Part shown: positions 1-12,225 of the stretch, in pieces
How positions within the stretch are numbered: the first letter of the stretch is position 1
How the letters are laid out: each line of letters opens with the position of its first letter
From: Paguma larvata
Taxonomy: Eukaryota; Chordata; Mammalia; Carnivora; Viverridae
Direction: 5' to 3'
Length of the DNA stretch: 64,000 bases
NCBI GenBank assembly: GCA_030068075.1
Contig: CM057836.1
Coordinates: 71,957,788-72,021,787 of the forward strand
Position numbers and translations under genes: made by a program
Notes under the pieces: model-generated
Database searches by the model: none
The model's input: the letters and a program-made list of their open reading frames with translations, nothing else
What the model was told of the DNA's origin: nothing

Positions 1-1301
1 TCAGGAGATGGCAGGCATCTACTTAAAGCAACTAATTTGGCTCCTTCCCAAGCCCCATTGTGACCCCAGCCGCAGGATTGTGGTTTGCCTAGATTTAGAC
101 AGTTTTCCGGGCGAGTCTGTCCTCTTCATGTCCAGGGGTTTCTGAGGATATGAACCAAGGCTGGTATTAAAATCCTTACTTTGCCAGTCTGATTGGACTT
201 CTAAGTCGATGAAAAACCATGAAATAAATCCATTCACTTGTTCGTTCATTCTCCAAGGACACCTGGAGAATCTGCTCTGCGTCGGACGCTGTGAACACAG
301 AGTTGCCCAAGACGTGGTCACGTGGTACCACAGGGGAGGTGGTTGAGAACAAGGTGAGGGATGGGAAGAAGCGGGTCCTCGGGGGTGTCCAAATAAGCCA
401 GGCCTGCAGTTTGCTCTGTGTCTGGGTCTCCTCCTTTTGAGGCATCGTTAGGCAAGGTTTCTTGTTGCTTACACTGAAGCCGTCCTAACTGATGGGACCG
501 GTGTTCCTGTGGCGACATTGCTACCCCTGGCTGTGTCCCCAGGAGCCTTCTTCATCTCTCTTCTAGATCCCCATTGCTTCTGAGGGAGACAAGCTATAAA
601 GGGTACAGAATTAAATGAGAAAGATGAAAAGACGTGGTTTTCCTTGGACATTCGCTTTTCATCATTCTCTTTTCTACCTCCCAGCTCACCAGCACTGCCG
701 TTCCCCGTGTCCTTTTTATCCAGCTTAGATACTCCCACCTGTCATTCCAGGACCCCGAAACCTCACCCGGGTCAGCTTTACTGTCTGCTGTCTTTGTACA
801 CTCATGCTTTCCAATCTCAAATAGACTCTTGGGACTGGTCGGCACTTGTACTACGTTTCTCTGGTCAACTCATTCTTTCACCCCCCACAAGGACTACTTT
901 AAAAACCCTTTATTTTTTTGCAAAATTCCCTTTCGCACTCTCCAGCGTCTCCGATACTGCTAGGAAAACTGCGGTTATCAGTTGGTAACGCGCTTCAATC
1001 CCCACCCCAAAGCTACAAACCAACTGGTATTTATACCCACCTTTCCCCCTTCCTCTTCATATGAACAAGGTGCTCCCTTTTCTTTCTAAAGCCATCCATT
1101 CCTCTTTGCTTGGCATTTACCCCTTGCACCAATCACCAATCATTTCTCACTTTTGTTAGCGTTTTTAATTTTCTCCTATCTCAAGAAAAAAACAAAGCAA
1201 AACCTCTTTCCTTGATCCCATAACCTTTTCTAGCTATCACTCTGTTTTTTCCCCCTCTACACAACCAAACTTCTAGCAAGAGTTGGCTGCTCTCGCTACA
1301 A
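1..1301. other. Intergenic, no gene seen
   Basis: No coding region, RNA gene or clear repeat is recognised. Open frames here are short, overlap each other on both strands and lack coding character. The right half (about 600-1300) is pyrimidine-rich on the + strand. The stretch ends at the target site of the KRTCAP2 processed pseudogene. Confidence 0.5.
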
Positions 1302-1315
1302 GACTATTGGGATTT
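1302..1315. repeat. Left target-site duplication of the KRTCAP2 retrocopy
   Basis: GACTATTGGGATTT here matches 12 of 14 bases of the sequence directly after the pseudogene's A tract (1851-1864). The two mismatches suggest an old insertion. Confidence 0.75.
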
Positions 1316-1850
1316 TGAGCCAACTGCTTCGGTTGGGGTCCCCTCTTCCTTGGCCTGAGGCACTGACTGGGCCCGAGGGCAGGACCTGATGGCCATGGCC
1401 ATGGGCATGGCCTCACGGGCTCTCTCCCCCCTCCTGCCTTCCCTGCTGCTCTTCATGGGGGTGCGGGTGTACAGCCCCCAGCTGGCCTCCACCGAGAGAC
1501 TCACCATCCAGGGGTCCTTGCTGGGCTCCGGCCTTTTCATCTCCTCTCTTACTGCCTTCAGTAATCCAGAGAATCTTGTCTTTGGCAAAGGTTCCGAGCC
1601 AAGATCTTCCCTGAGGTTCTTCTCCACCTCCTGTTGGCCCTCTTTGCATCCAGCCTCGTCCACTGAGTCTGCGTCTCCACCTGCCTCGTCTTCTCCATGG
1701 TCGGCTTGTACTATAGCAACAAGACCTCCTCCGCCCTGTATCAGGCAACAGCTCCGGGCCTCACACCAGCCGAGGTCACCAGGAAGGGCAAAGAGAGAAC
1801 CTGAACTTGAATGTCCAATAAAGTTGATTCTTCGTTTTAAAAAAAAAAAA
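1316..1850 (+). pseudogene. KRTCAP2: Processed pseudogene of KRTCAP2
   Basis: Intronless, broken copy of the mRNA for keratinocyte-associated protein 2, a small membrane subunit of the oligosaccharyltransferase complex in the ER. Coding remnant runs from ATG at 1389 to TGA at 1802-1804. Recognisable segments include [20 protein letters not shown]-like [15 protein letters not shown] and NLVFGKG, then in another frame [18 protein letters not shown] and [18 protein letters not shown]. One base is missing around 1588-1593, shifting the frame, and a CGA-type codon has become TGA at 1664-1666. An AATAAA signal (1817-1822) precedes an A tract (about 1839-1850). A near-perfect 14-bp direct repeat flanks it: GACTATTGGGATTT at 1302-1315 and GATTGTTGGGATTT at 1851-1864. 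This is the signature of L1-mediated retroposition. It cannot make the normal protein. Family assignment rests on my recall of the KRTCAP2 sequence. Confidence 0.9.
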
Positions 1851-2344
1851 GATTGTTGGGATTTCAACTAGATTGCATTGAACCTGTATCTCAATATGGG
1901 GAGAAATAATACCTTTGCAATATTGTCTTCAAATCCACGAACGTGGCGAAGCCTTTCATTTGTTTTCATCTTTAATTTTTCTATTTTATACTTTACTATG
2001 TGGAAGTCATACAGAACTTGTGTTAAATCCTAGGAATTTCATATTTCTTCTTGCTACTGGAAATGGTATTTAAAATTGTTTATTTTCTGTTTCTTGCTTC
2101 TTTATAGAAATAAAGATAAAACTCTATAGAAACATAGATAAAACTTTGTTGACTCAGCATTCTTGCCCAATTTACTTATCAATTGCAATAATGTGTCTGT
2201 AGATGCCTTTGGATTTTTTTCATGTACACAATTATATCATCTGCAAATAACACTTATTTCGTGTTTTCCAGGCATTACTGACTTATGTGCTTGCTTGTAC
2301 CTCCCGTGCAATGGCGACTAGGAATTAGTGATGGTGTGAAAACT

Positions 2345-4350
2345 TGTCTCATGTTTTATTTTTTAAAATTGAAGTTTAGTTGACCTACAATGTTATATTT
2401 TGAGGTGTATGACATAGTGATTCAACATTTATATGCATTATGAAATGATCACCCTAATATGTCTAGTCACCATCTGTCACCATACATACTTATTACAATA
2501 TTATTGACTATATTTCCTTCACGTGCCCATGACTTATTTATTTTATAACTGGGCGTTTGTGCCTCTTAATCCCCTTCTCCTTTCTTGCCCATCCCTCCCT
2601 CTGCCACTCTCCCCTCTGGCAACCAGTGGAGTATTATCTATAGGACTCTGTTTCTGTTTTGCTTGTTTTTTTATATCCCCCATATAAGTGAAATCATATG
2701 GTTGTGTTTCTCTGATTTATTTCACTTAGCATAATACCCTTCATGTCCATCCATGTTGTGAATGGCAAGATTTTATTTTTTTTATGGCTGAGTCATATTT
2801 GTGTGTATGAATGTATGTAGAAGAAGACAGAATCCCAAGCTGGTTCTGTGCGATCAGTGCAGAGCCTGACGCGGGGCTCCATCTCATAAACCATGAAATC
2901 ATGACCTGAGCTGAAATCAAGAGTCTGATGCTTAACTGACTGAGCCACCGTGGTGCCTCTTCACTTTGGATAAATACCCAGAAGTGGAAATGTTATACGG
3001 TAGTGTCATATGGTAGTTCTGTTTTTAATATATCGAGGAACAGCCATACTGGTTTCCACAGCGGCTGTACCAATTTACATTCCCACTAACAGAGCACAAA
3101 GTTTCCCTTTACTCCTCATCCTCACCAACGCTTGTTATGTCTTGTCTTTTTGATAATAGTCATACTGACAGTGTACTGTGATATACCATTGTGATTTTCT
3201 TTGCATTTCTCTGATGATTAGTGATGTTGAGCGTCTTTTGGTGATCTGTAGGTCTCCTGTGAAAAATATCAGTTCGGGCTCTCTGCCCACTTTTTAAATG
3301 AATTGCTTGTGGTTCTTTTGGTGTTGAGTTGTAGAAGTTCTTTATATAGTTTGTATATTAATCTCTTATTGGATGTATCATTGGCAAATATCTTCTTCCA
3401 TTCAGTAGGCTGCATTTTCATTTTGCCTATGGTTTCCTTCATTGTACAAAAGGTTTTTAGTTTGATGTAGTTTCATTTGTTTATTTTTACTTTTGCTCTT
3501 GCCCAAGAAGACAGATCCAAAAATTTATTGCTAAGACCGACATCCAAGAGTTTACTGCCTATGTTTTCTTTAAGGAATTTTATGGTTTCAGATTTACATT
3601 TAGATCTTTAGTCCATTTTGAGTTTCTTTCTATATATGGTGTAAGAAAGTTGTCCTGTTTCATTCTTTTTTTTTTTGCATGTACCTGTCTAGTTTTTCCA
3701 ACACCATTTATTTAAGACATGGTCTTTTCCCCACTGTATACACTTGCCTCCTTTGTCATAGATTAATTGACCATGTAAGTGTGTGTTTATTTCTGGACTT
3801 TCTATTCTGTTCCATTGATCGATGTTTCTATTTCTTTGCCAGTATCCTTCTGTTTCGATTATGATAGTTTGAGTATAGTTTAAAATCAGGGCCCATGAAA
3901 TCTCCAGCTGTGTTCTTCTTTCTCAAGATTACTTTGGCTATTCAGAGTCTTTTGTGGTTCCATACAAAGTTTAGGATTATTCGTTAGAGGTCTGTGGAAA
4001 CTGCTGTTGGCATTTTGATAGGGATTTCATTGAATCTGTAGGTTGCTTTGGGTATATGGACATTTTAACAATATTAATTGTTCTAATCCATGAGCATGGA
4101 ATATCTTTCCATTTATTTGTGTCATCTTCAATTTCTTTCATCAATGTCTTACAGTTTTTAGAGTGGTGGTGTTCAACCTCCTAGATTAAATTTATTCCTA
4201 GGTCTTGTATTCTTTTCGATGTAATTGTAATCAGGATTATTTTTTAATTTTAATTATTTTAATAATTAACTTTAGTTTTAAATTTCTCTTTCTGCTAGTT
4301 TGTTATTGTATAACAATAATAGTAATTGCTATGTATAGAAACACAACAGA
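2345..4350 (-). mobile_element. Truncated old L1, 3' part of ORF2 plus 3'UTR
   Basis: Read on the minus strand this is the end of an L1: degenerate ORF2 C-terminal region and A-rich 3' end, low coordinate being the 3' end. The + strand shows the typical reversed L1 phrases: a Feline/mammalian L1 'nucleus of island' run such as CACTTAGCATAATACCCTTC and CTCCATGTTGTGAATGGCAAGA-like text, and the reversed 'ATTGCTTGTGGTTCTTTTGG' region. It is full of stops and frameshifts, so inactive. A CAN SINE at about 2815-2960 interrupts it. The exact right boundary with the neighbouring L1 is uncertain. Confidence 0.75.
2815..2960 (-). mobile_element. CAN SINE (tRNA-Lys type), old and shortened
   Basis: Minus-strand SINE seen on the + strand as ...GCAGAGCCTGACG...ATCATGACCTGAGCTGAAATC...AACTGACTGAGCCACC. 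The GA-rich middle is mostly lost and divergence is high. Inserted inside an L1 3' region. Confidence 0.8.
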
Positions 4351-6740
4351 TTTCTTTCTTTTTTTGTTGAGGTATGGTTGACATAAAAGATCACATTGGT
4401 TTCAGATGTACAACCTAGTAGTTCAACAAGTCTATGAATTATGCTCTCCTCACAAGTGTAGCTACCATCTGTCACCATACAGTGGTATTACAGCACCATT
4501 AGCTATATTCCCTGTGCCGTATGTCATTCCGTAACTGGAAGGCCGTATCTCCCGTACCTATTTACTCATTTCGCCCCTACCGGCACCCGCCCCCTTTCTC
4601 TGGCAACTATCATTTGTTCTCTGTACTATAGATCTATTTCTGCTTTTGTTTGTTTTGTCTTTTAGATTCCGTATATAAGTGAAATCATATGATACTTACC
4701 TTACTCTGTCTGACTTATTTCACTTTGCATAATACCCTCGACGTTCATCCATGTTGTTGCAATGGCAAGATTGTATCCTTTTTTTATGATTAATACTCCA
4801 TTATATAATATCTGTATATATGTACATACACACACACACCCACCCCAAATCTTCATTCATCTATCGACGGATACTTGGACTCCTTCCTTATCTTGACTAT
4901 TGTAAATAATGCTACAATAAACATGGGGATGTATGTATTTTTTTAAATTTGTTTTTGTTTTCTTTGGACAAGTCCCTAGTAGTAGAATTACCAAATCATA
5001 TGCTATTTCTGTTTTGTATTTTTGAGGAATCTTCCTAATATTTCCCACAGTGACAACATCAATTTACGTTCCACCAACAGTGCACAAGGGTTCCTTTTTC
5101 TCAACATCCTTACCAACACTTGTTCTTTTTTGTCTTTTTTGAGTCTAGCTATCCTAACAGGTGTAAAGTGATATCTCATTATGGTTTTGATTTGCATTTC
5201 CCTGATGATGAGTGATATTGAGCATCTTTTCATGTATATGCTGGCCATCTTTATGTCTTCTTTGGAAAAATGTCTGTTAAGCTCCTCTGCTCATTTTTAA
5301 TTGGATGATGATGATGATGATGATGATAATGATTATTATTGTTTGTGTAGTTGTATAAGTTCTTTATATATTTTGGATATCAACCCTTTATTGGATCTAT
5401 CATTTGCAATATCTTCTCTCATTCAGTAGGTTCCCTTTTCATTTTGTTGACATTCTCCTTTGCTGTGCAAAAGCTGTTTATTTTGGTGTAGTCTCAGTAT
5501 TTATTTTTGCTTTTGCTTCCCTTGCCTGAGGAGATGTAGCCCTAAATAGGTTGCTAAGGCTGAAGTTAAAGTGATTACTGCCTATGTTTTCTTCTAGGAG
5601 TTTTATCTAGGAGGTATCAGGTCTTACATTTAGGTCTTTTTATCCATTTCAAGTTCATTTTTGTGTATGGTATGAGAAAGTAGTCCACTTTCATTCTTTC
5701 GCATGTAGCTTACTGGTTTTTCCAAAGCCATTTGTTAAAGAACTGTCTTTTGCCCATTATATATTCTTGCCTCCTTTGTCTTAGATTAATTGACCATCTA
5801 AGCTTGGCTTTATTTCCAGGTTTTTATTCTGTCCTAATAATCTAGGTGTCTATTTTTGTGTCAGTAACACACTGTTTTGATATTATAGCTTTGCAATATG
5901 TCTTGAAATTTAGAATTGTGATACCTTGAGCTTTGGTCTTTCTCAAGATAGCTTTGGTGATTCAGGGTCTTTTTGTGGTTCCATACAAATTTTAATATTG
6001 TTTGTTCCCATTCTGCTATTTGTATTTTGATAGGGGCGACAATGTTTTGGGTAGTATGGACTTTTTAGCAACAGTAATTCTTCCAACCAATGAACATAGA
6101 ATATCTTTCCATTTGTTTGTGTCATCTTCAGTTTCTTTCATCAATGTTCTATAGTTTTCAGAGCATAGGTCTCTCACCTCCTTGGTTAAGTTTATTCCTA
6201 GGTATTTTATTCTTTTTGGTTCATTTGTAAATGGAATTGGCTTCTTATTTTCTCTTTCTGATAGTTTGATATTGGTATATAGAAACACAGCTGATTTCTG
6301 TATATTAATTTTGTATCTGGCAATTTGACCGAATTCATTTATTACTTCTAGTAGTTTTTTAGTGGAGTCTTCAGGGTTTTCTATGTATAGTAGTATTACG
6401 TTATCTGTAAATAGTGACAGTTCAATTTCTTCCTTGTCGATTTGGATGCCTTTTATTTCTTTTTGGTCTCTGATTATTGTGGCCAGGATCTCCACAACTC
6501 TGTTGAATAAAAGTGGGGAGAGTAGACATTCTTGTCTTGTTCCTGATCTTCAAGGAAAAGCTCTCAGTTTTTCACCATTGAGTATGGTGTTAGCTGTGGG
6601 TTTGTCATATATAGAACTTATTATGTTCCTTCTATTTTCAACCATTTTGTTGGGAGTTTTTATCATGAATGGATGTTGAATTTGAATTCTGTCATATGCT
6701 TTTTCTGCATCTATTGAGATGATCATATGATTTTTATCCT

Positions 6741-6938
6741 TTTTTTAATGTTTATATTTGAGAGAGGTATAGAGACAGAGTGTGAGCTGGAGAGGGACAG
6801 AGAGAGGGGAGATGCAGAATTTGAAGCAGGCTCTAGGCTCCACAGAGCCCAGTGTGGGGCTTGAACTCACAAACCGTGAGATCATGACCTGAGCTGAAAT
6901 CACACGCTTAACTGACTGAGCCATCCAGGTGCCCCTAT
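6741..6938 (-). mobile_element. CAN SINE
   Basis: Complete minus-strand element: T-rich tail side first, GAGAGAG stretch, CAGGCTCTAGGCTCC, ATCATGACCTGAGCTGAAATC, and head ACTGACTGAGCCATCCAGGTGCCCC. Short flanking repeat TATCCTT. Inserted in L1 ORF2. Confidence 0.9.
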
Positions 6939-8204
6939 CCTTCATTTTTTAATGTGGTGTATCATGTTTGATTTGTGGATGTTGAAACATCCTTGTATCC
7001 CTGGGATAAATCCCACTTGATCATGGTGAATGATTCTTTTAATGTACTGTTGAATTTGGCCTGGTAATATTTGGTTGAGAGTTTTTACATCTATGTTCAT
7101 CAGGGATATTGACCTGTAGTTCTCTTTCTTTTCTTCTTTGTCGTCATTGTCGTCTGTCTGTCTGGTTTCAGTATCCAGGGTAATGCTGGTCTCATAGAAT
7201 GAGCTTATAAGCATTCCTTCCTTTTCAGGGTTTTGGAATAGTTTGAGAAGGGTAGGTGTTAATGCTTCCATAAATCTTTGGTAGAATTCACCTGCAAAGC
7301 CATCTGGTCCTGGACTTTTGTTTGTTGGGAATTTTTTTTAATCACTGATTCAATTTTGTTGCTCATAATTGGTCTGTTCAGATTTTCTATTTCTTCCTGA
7401 TTCAGTTTTGGAAGATTGTATGTTTCTAGGAATTTATTCATTTCTTCTTCTAGGTTGTCCAATTTGTTGGCATATAGTTGTTCATAGTAGTCTCTTACAA
7501 TCCTTTGTATTTCTGTGGTGTCAGTCATTACTTCTCCTCTTTCACTTCTGACTTTATTTATTTGGGTCCTCTTGTTTTCTTTAAGTCTGGATATAGGTCT
7601 ATAAATTTTGTTTATCTTTTAAAGGCCCAGCTTTTGGTTTTATTGATCTTTTGTTTTTTTAGTCTTTGTCATTTACTTCTGCTCTGATCCTTATTATTTC
7701 CTTCCTTCTAATCTTGGGCTTTGTTCTTTTACTAGTTCCTTTAGGTGTAAGGTTAGATTGTTTATTTGAGCTTTTTCTTGTTTCTTGAGGTAGGTCTGTA
7801 TTCGTATAAATTTCCCTCTGAGAATTGTTTCTGCTATGTTCCAGAGATTTTGGACTGTTGTGTTTTTATTTTCATTTGTCTCAAGGTATTTTTTGATTTC
7901 CTCTTTGATTTTTTTTCATTGACCCATTGGTTGTTTAGTAGTATGTTGTTTAGCATCCATGTGTTTCCAGTGTTTTCTTGTGATTGATTTCTAGTTTCAT
8001 ATCATTGTGGTTAGAAAAAATGCATGATACGATTTTAGTCTTCTTAAATATATTGAGACTTGTTTTGTGACCTAATATGATCTATCCTGGAGAATGTTCT
8101 ATGTGCAGTTGGAAAGAATATGCATTCTGTTTATGGATGGAATGTTCTATATTTACTTATTGAGTCCATTTTGTCTAATGCATCATTTTAAAAACCCTGT
8201 TTCT

Positions 8205-8419
8205 GGTGTCCCTGGGTGGCTCAGTTGGTTAAGCCTCTGACTTCAGCTCAGGTCATTATCTCCTGGTTCGTGAGTTTGAGGCCCGCATCGGGCTCTGTGC
8301 TGACAGCTCAGAGCCTGGAGCCTGCTTCCGATTCTGTGTCTCCCTCTCTCTCTGCCCCTACACTTGTGCTCTCTCTCTCTCTCTCTCAAAAATAAATAAA
8401 TGTAAAAAAAATTTTTTTT
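8205..8419 (+). mobile_element. CAN SINE
   Basis: Plus-strand feline-type SINE with head GTCCCTGGGTGGCTCAGTTGG, the GTTCGTGAGTTTGAGGCCCG box-B-like segment, a CT-rich middle and an AAAATAAATAAATG tail. Flanking repeat of about 13 bp ending in CTGTTTCTG. It sits in the L1 block in the orientation opposite to the L1. Confidence 0.93.
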
Positions 8420-9160
8420 AAACACTGTTTCTGTATTGATTTTATGGCTGGATGATCCATCTATTGATGTAAGTGAAGTGTGAAAGTCTCATTATTATAT
8501 TACTGTCGATTTCTCCTTTGATATCTCTTAATATTTGCTTTATATATTTAGGTGCTCCAGTATTGGCTGCATAGATATTTAAAGTTATTAAATCCTCCAA
8601 TTGGATTGGTCCCTTTATCATTGTGTAGTGCCTTTCTTTGATTCTTATTTCATTTCAATCTTTGTTTTAAAGTCTATTTTGTCCGATATAAGTATTGCTA
8701 AGGCAGCCTTCTCCCTGCCCCGCTTCTGTTTGCGTGGGATAGCTTTTTCAATCCTTTCTTTTTACACTCTGCTTATGCCTTTAAGTCTGAAATGAAGCTC
8801 TTGTAGGCAGCATATAGATGAGTCTTGTTTTTTGCATCCATTCTTGCATCCTATGTTTTGTGACTGGAGCATTCAGATCACTTACATTTAAAGTAATTAT
8901 TAATAGATATGTACATGTCGCCATTTTGGTATCTGTTTTCTGGTTGTTTTTGTAGTTCTGTTTCTTCTTCTCTTGCTCTTCCTTCTTGTGATTTGGTGGT
9001 ATGCTTGGCCTTCCTTTTTTTTTTTCGATTTTTTTTGTATCTATTGTAGGCTTTGTGTTTGTGGTTACTGTGAAATTCATACATAATAACATAAGTACAT
9101 AGCAGTTTATGTTAAGTTGGTTATTCTAAAGAACCTTTTTATTCTCTGTCTCCACATTAC

Positions 9161-9303
9161 AATTTTTTTTTTAATGTTTGTTTTTTTTGAGAGAGAGAGA
9201 CAGAGAGAAAGTGTGAGCAGGGGAGGGGCAGAGAGAGAGGGAGACACAGAATCCAAAGCAGGCTCCAGGCTCTGAGTTGTCAGCACAGAGCCCGACGCAG
9301 GGT
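9161..9303 (-). mobile_element. CAN SINE, 5'-truncated
   Basis: Minus-strand SINE with T-rich tail side, GA-rich middle and CAGGCTCCAGGCTCTGAG. It stops at GCCCGACGCAGGG, so the tRNA-like head with its A/B boxes is missing. Truncated at insertion or by later deletion. Confidence 0.85.
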
Positions 9304-9378
9304 CTTGTAAGACCAATTTAGTGGTGATGAACTCCTTTAACTGTTGTTTGCTTGAAAACTCTTTATCTCTCATTTATT

Positions 9379-9380
9379 CT

Positions 9381-9411
<31 letters not shown>

Positions 9412-9555
9412 GGGAGAAAAGAGAGAGTGTGCGAGCAGGGAGGGGCAGAGAGAGAATGTGGAGCCTAACTCAGGCCTTGATCTCATGACTATGAGAACTT
9501 GACCTGAGCTGAAATCAAGTCAGAAGCTTAAATGACTGAGCTACACAGGTGTCCC
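9379..9555 (-). mobile_element. CAN SINE with (TTTTG)n tail
   Basis: Minus-strand SINE. Its A tail has evolved into a TTTTG repeat on the + strand. The GA-rich middle and CTGAGCTGAAATCAAG are followed by a degenerate head ACTGAGCTACACAGGTGTCCC. The middle is shortened. Confidence 0.85.
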
Positions 9556-9772
9556 TCTCCTTCATTCTGGATGACAATCTTGCTGCATAGAGTATTCTTG
9601 GTCGTAGGTTTTTTCTTTTCCACACGTCGAATATATCATGCCGCTTCTGTATGGCCTGCAAAATTTCTGCTGAAAAAATTAGCTGATAGTCTTAAGGGGT
9701 TTCTCTTGTACCTAACTATTTGCACCTCTCTTGCTGCATTTAAAATTCTCTTTATCTTTTTTAAGAAGAAAA

Positions 9773-9980
9773 ATTTTAAATGTTACTTATTTTTGAGAGA
9801 GAGACAGACTGCTAGTGGAGGACGAGCAGAGAGAGAGAGAGAGAGACATAGAATCTGAAGCAGGCTCCAGGTTCCGAGCTGTCAGCACAGAGCCTGATGC
9901 GGCACTCAAACCCATGAACCGGGAGATCATGACCTGACCTGAAGTGGGATGCTCAACCAACTGAGCCACCCAGGCGCCCC
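9773..9980 (-). mobile_element. CAN SINE
   Basis: Full-length minus-strand SINE ending in GCCACCCAGGCGCCCC. Target-site repeat CTCTTTATCTTT on both sides. Inserted in L1-derived sequence. Confidence 0.92.
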
Positions 9981-10373
9981 TCTCTTTATCTTTAGTCTTT
10001 GACATTTTAATTATCATGTGTTGTGGTGTGGACCTCTTTGGGTTCATCTTGTTTGGGACTCTGTGCTTCCTGAACTTGGATGTCTGTTTCCTTCCCCAGG
10101 ATAGAGACATTTTTGACCATTATTTCTTTAGGATTCCTGTCCCTTTTTCTCTTCTCTCTCTGGGACCTCTATAATGTGAATATTTGTTCTCTTGATGTTT
10201 TCCAAGAGATCCCTTAACCTATCCCCAGTTTTCTAGAGATTCTTTTTTTTCTTTTTGATGTTCTGCGTGGGTGCTTTCCATGAGCCTGTGTTCCAAATCA
10301 CTCCATTCCTCTCCATCTGTGAATCTACTGTCGATTCTCTCTAGTTGTATTTTCATTTCATTAATTGTATTCT

Positions 10374-10583
10374 TCAACTCTGATGAATGCTTTTTATATT
10401 TTCTATCTCTTTGTTAAAATGCCCACTAAGTTCTTCCACTCTTCTGTTCAGTACAATAAGCATCTTTATGGTCACTACTTGAAACTCTTTATCAGGCGCA
10501 TTGCGTATCTCCATTTCATGTAGTTCTTTTTCTGAGGTTTTGTCTTGTTCTTTCATTTGGAACATATTCCTATGTCTCCTCAT
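10374..10583 (-). pseudogene. L1 ORF1 amino-terminal remnant
   Basis: Minus-strand frame of about 69 residues beginning MRRHRNMFQMKEQDKTSEKEL and rich in Glu/Lys, as expected for the start of a carnivore-type L1 ORF1 protein (an RNA-binding chaperone of retrotransposition) entering its coiled coil. It runs into a stop after about 69 residues, so it cannot make the normal trimeric protein. It lies just 3' of the tandem-repeat region, the correct position for ORF1 in an L1. Confidence 0.65.
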
Positions 10584-10639
10584 TTTGCTTGACTTTCTGT
10601 GTTTGTTTCTATGAACTAGGCAGTATTGCTACTTTTCCT

Positions 10640-11640
10640 AAACTTGGAAGAAGGGTCTTGTGTTTGGTTGTCCCCTGTGTAGACTGTGTATGTCCAGTGA
10701 CTTTGGCTGACTGACTGGCTAGAGCTACGGCTAGTGTAGGCTGGGGGTCCTGGGGCTGCCCTGGTGGGATGGTCGGAGCTGAATTGGGCATAAGCCAGGG
10801 CGCTCCCGGGGCTCTCTATGCAGAGTCCCCTGGCAGGACAGCTGAAGCTAAAGTGGGTGCAAGCCAGGGTTTCCTGGGGCTCTCTGCATAGGAGACATCC
10901 TAGCGGGGAAGCTGGAGCTGACTCAGGCGTAGGAAAGGGGAGAATCTATGTAGAGTGTGCCCCCATTGGCAGTTGGGGCTGAGGTGGGATGCAGGCTCTA
11001 GGGTTCCTGGGGTGCTGCATAGAGGGGGCTCCCTGGTAGGATAGGATGGCTGTAGCTGAAGTGGGCATGGGCTGGGGTGGTCCCATGGTTCTTTTTATGT
11101 AGGATACCCTGGAAGGAGGACTTTAGCTGAAGTGGGTGCAAGGTGAGTGGTCCCGGGGTGCTTAGGCACAGGGAGCACCCTGGTGGGGTGTGGGCCAGGG
11201 GGGTCCCCGGTGCTCCACACAGGGGGTACCCCGGTGGGATGGCTGAAAGCAAGGCAGGCACAGGCCTAGGGTTCCTGTGGCCCTCGACACAGGGGGTGGC
11301 CTGGTGCTGTGGCTGGAACTGAAGCAGGCATGAGCCGGGAGGTCCTGCCTGCTCTGCCCCTGTTGTGCCCCTGTAAGCCGTCTAGAGCCAAAGCGACGCA
11401 AGCCTGGAATGTTCTGGTGTGTTTTGCACCTGTGTCACCTTGGTGAGCTGGCCAGAGCCGTAGTGAGTGCTGGCCAGGAGTGTCCCATGTGTGCCACACT
11501 GGGCCACCTTGGTGGCCTTACTGGGGCTGGTGTGGGCTAGAGCCCTGGGGCTCTAGTGAAGGCATCGAGACCATGTTCCCGGCTGTGCTGTGGAAGGCGG
11601 GGAAGAGACATGACCATGATGCTCCTCAGCCCCTCCGATG
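10640..11640 (-). repeat. GC-rich degenerate tandem repeat in L1 5' region
   Basis: About ten degenerate copies of a roughly 75-100-bp unit. Recurring + strand words are GGGGCTCT/GGTGCTC, CATAGGGGG-like, CCTGGTGGGA, TGGCTGAAGCTGAAGTGGG and CAGGCCAGGG. The base composition is strikingly GC-richer than the AT-rich ORF2 next to it. Position between ORF1 start and the YY1-like 5' end suggests an L1 5'UTR promoter array. The repeat unit and copy count are by eye. Confidence 0.7.
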
Positions 11641-11721
11641 TGGAGAGAGTTCCAACAGCCCTCCTACCTTTAGGCAGAATTCTAGGGCTGAATTCTTTAT
11701 CTTCTGGTTGTCCTTTTATTT

Positions 11722-11940
11722 TTTAAAATTTTTAACATTTTTATTTATTACTGAGAGACAGAGAGAGACTGAGCATGAGCATGGGAAGGGTAGACAGAGG
11801 GGGAGACACAGAATCCAAAGCAGGCTCCAGGCTCTGAGCCATCAGCACAGAGCCCAACGTGGGGCTCGAGCTCACAAACCATGAGATCATGACCTGAATC
11901 GAAGTTGGACGCTTAACTGACTGAGCCACCCAGGCGCCCC
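11722..11940 (-). mobile_element. CAN SINE
   Basis: Full-length minus-strand SINE with AACATTTTTATTTATT tail side, GACACAGAATCCAAAGCAGG and head CTGAGCCACCCAGGCGCCCC. Target repeat TCTGGTTGTCCTTTTA / TCTAGTTGTCCTTTTA flanks it. Inserted in the L1 5' region. Confidence 0.93.
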
Positions 11941-12214
11941 TTCTAGTTGTCCTTTTAAACAAGTAGCTTTTTCTTTTTTTTCCTGTGCCCCAGGGCAGAT
12001 GAATCTTCTCACAGTCCCTCAGTATTCTCCCTCCCCTCTGCAACTCTCAGCGTTGGGGGTCCTCACCCTTCATTACTCTGCGTCTGTCTCTCTAACTTTC
12101 ATTGTGCATTAGCTGTTCAGTCACCCCCCAGTTCTTCCTCCGGAGGAATTGTTCTAGAAGTAGCTTTAGATATGGTGTTTTCATGGAGGAGCTGAGTTCA
12201 GGGTCAACAGGTGA

Positions 12215-12225
12215 GGCCATCTTGG
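12215..12225 (-). promoter_or_regulatory. YY1-like site at the L1 5' end
   Basis: Minus strand reads CCAAGATGGCC, matching the YY1 core (AAGATGGCC) that sits at the start of mammalian L1 5'UTRs and sets transcription start. Its position marks the probable 5' terminus of this L1. Confidence 0.6.

Noticed and set aside
1389..1871. 160-codon + strand open frame as a real membrane-protein gene
   Set aside because: It is the 5' part of a KRTCAP2 retrocopy that shifts out of the parental frame near 1590. The poly-A tail and target duplication show a processed pseudogene.
10374..11884. Series of Pro/Gly-rich open frames as collagen-like genes
   Set aside because: They come from the GC-rich tandem repeat of the L1 5' region and are frame-inconsistent between repeats.
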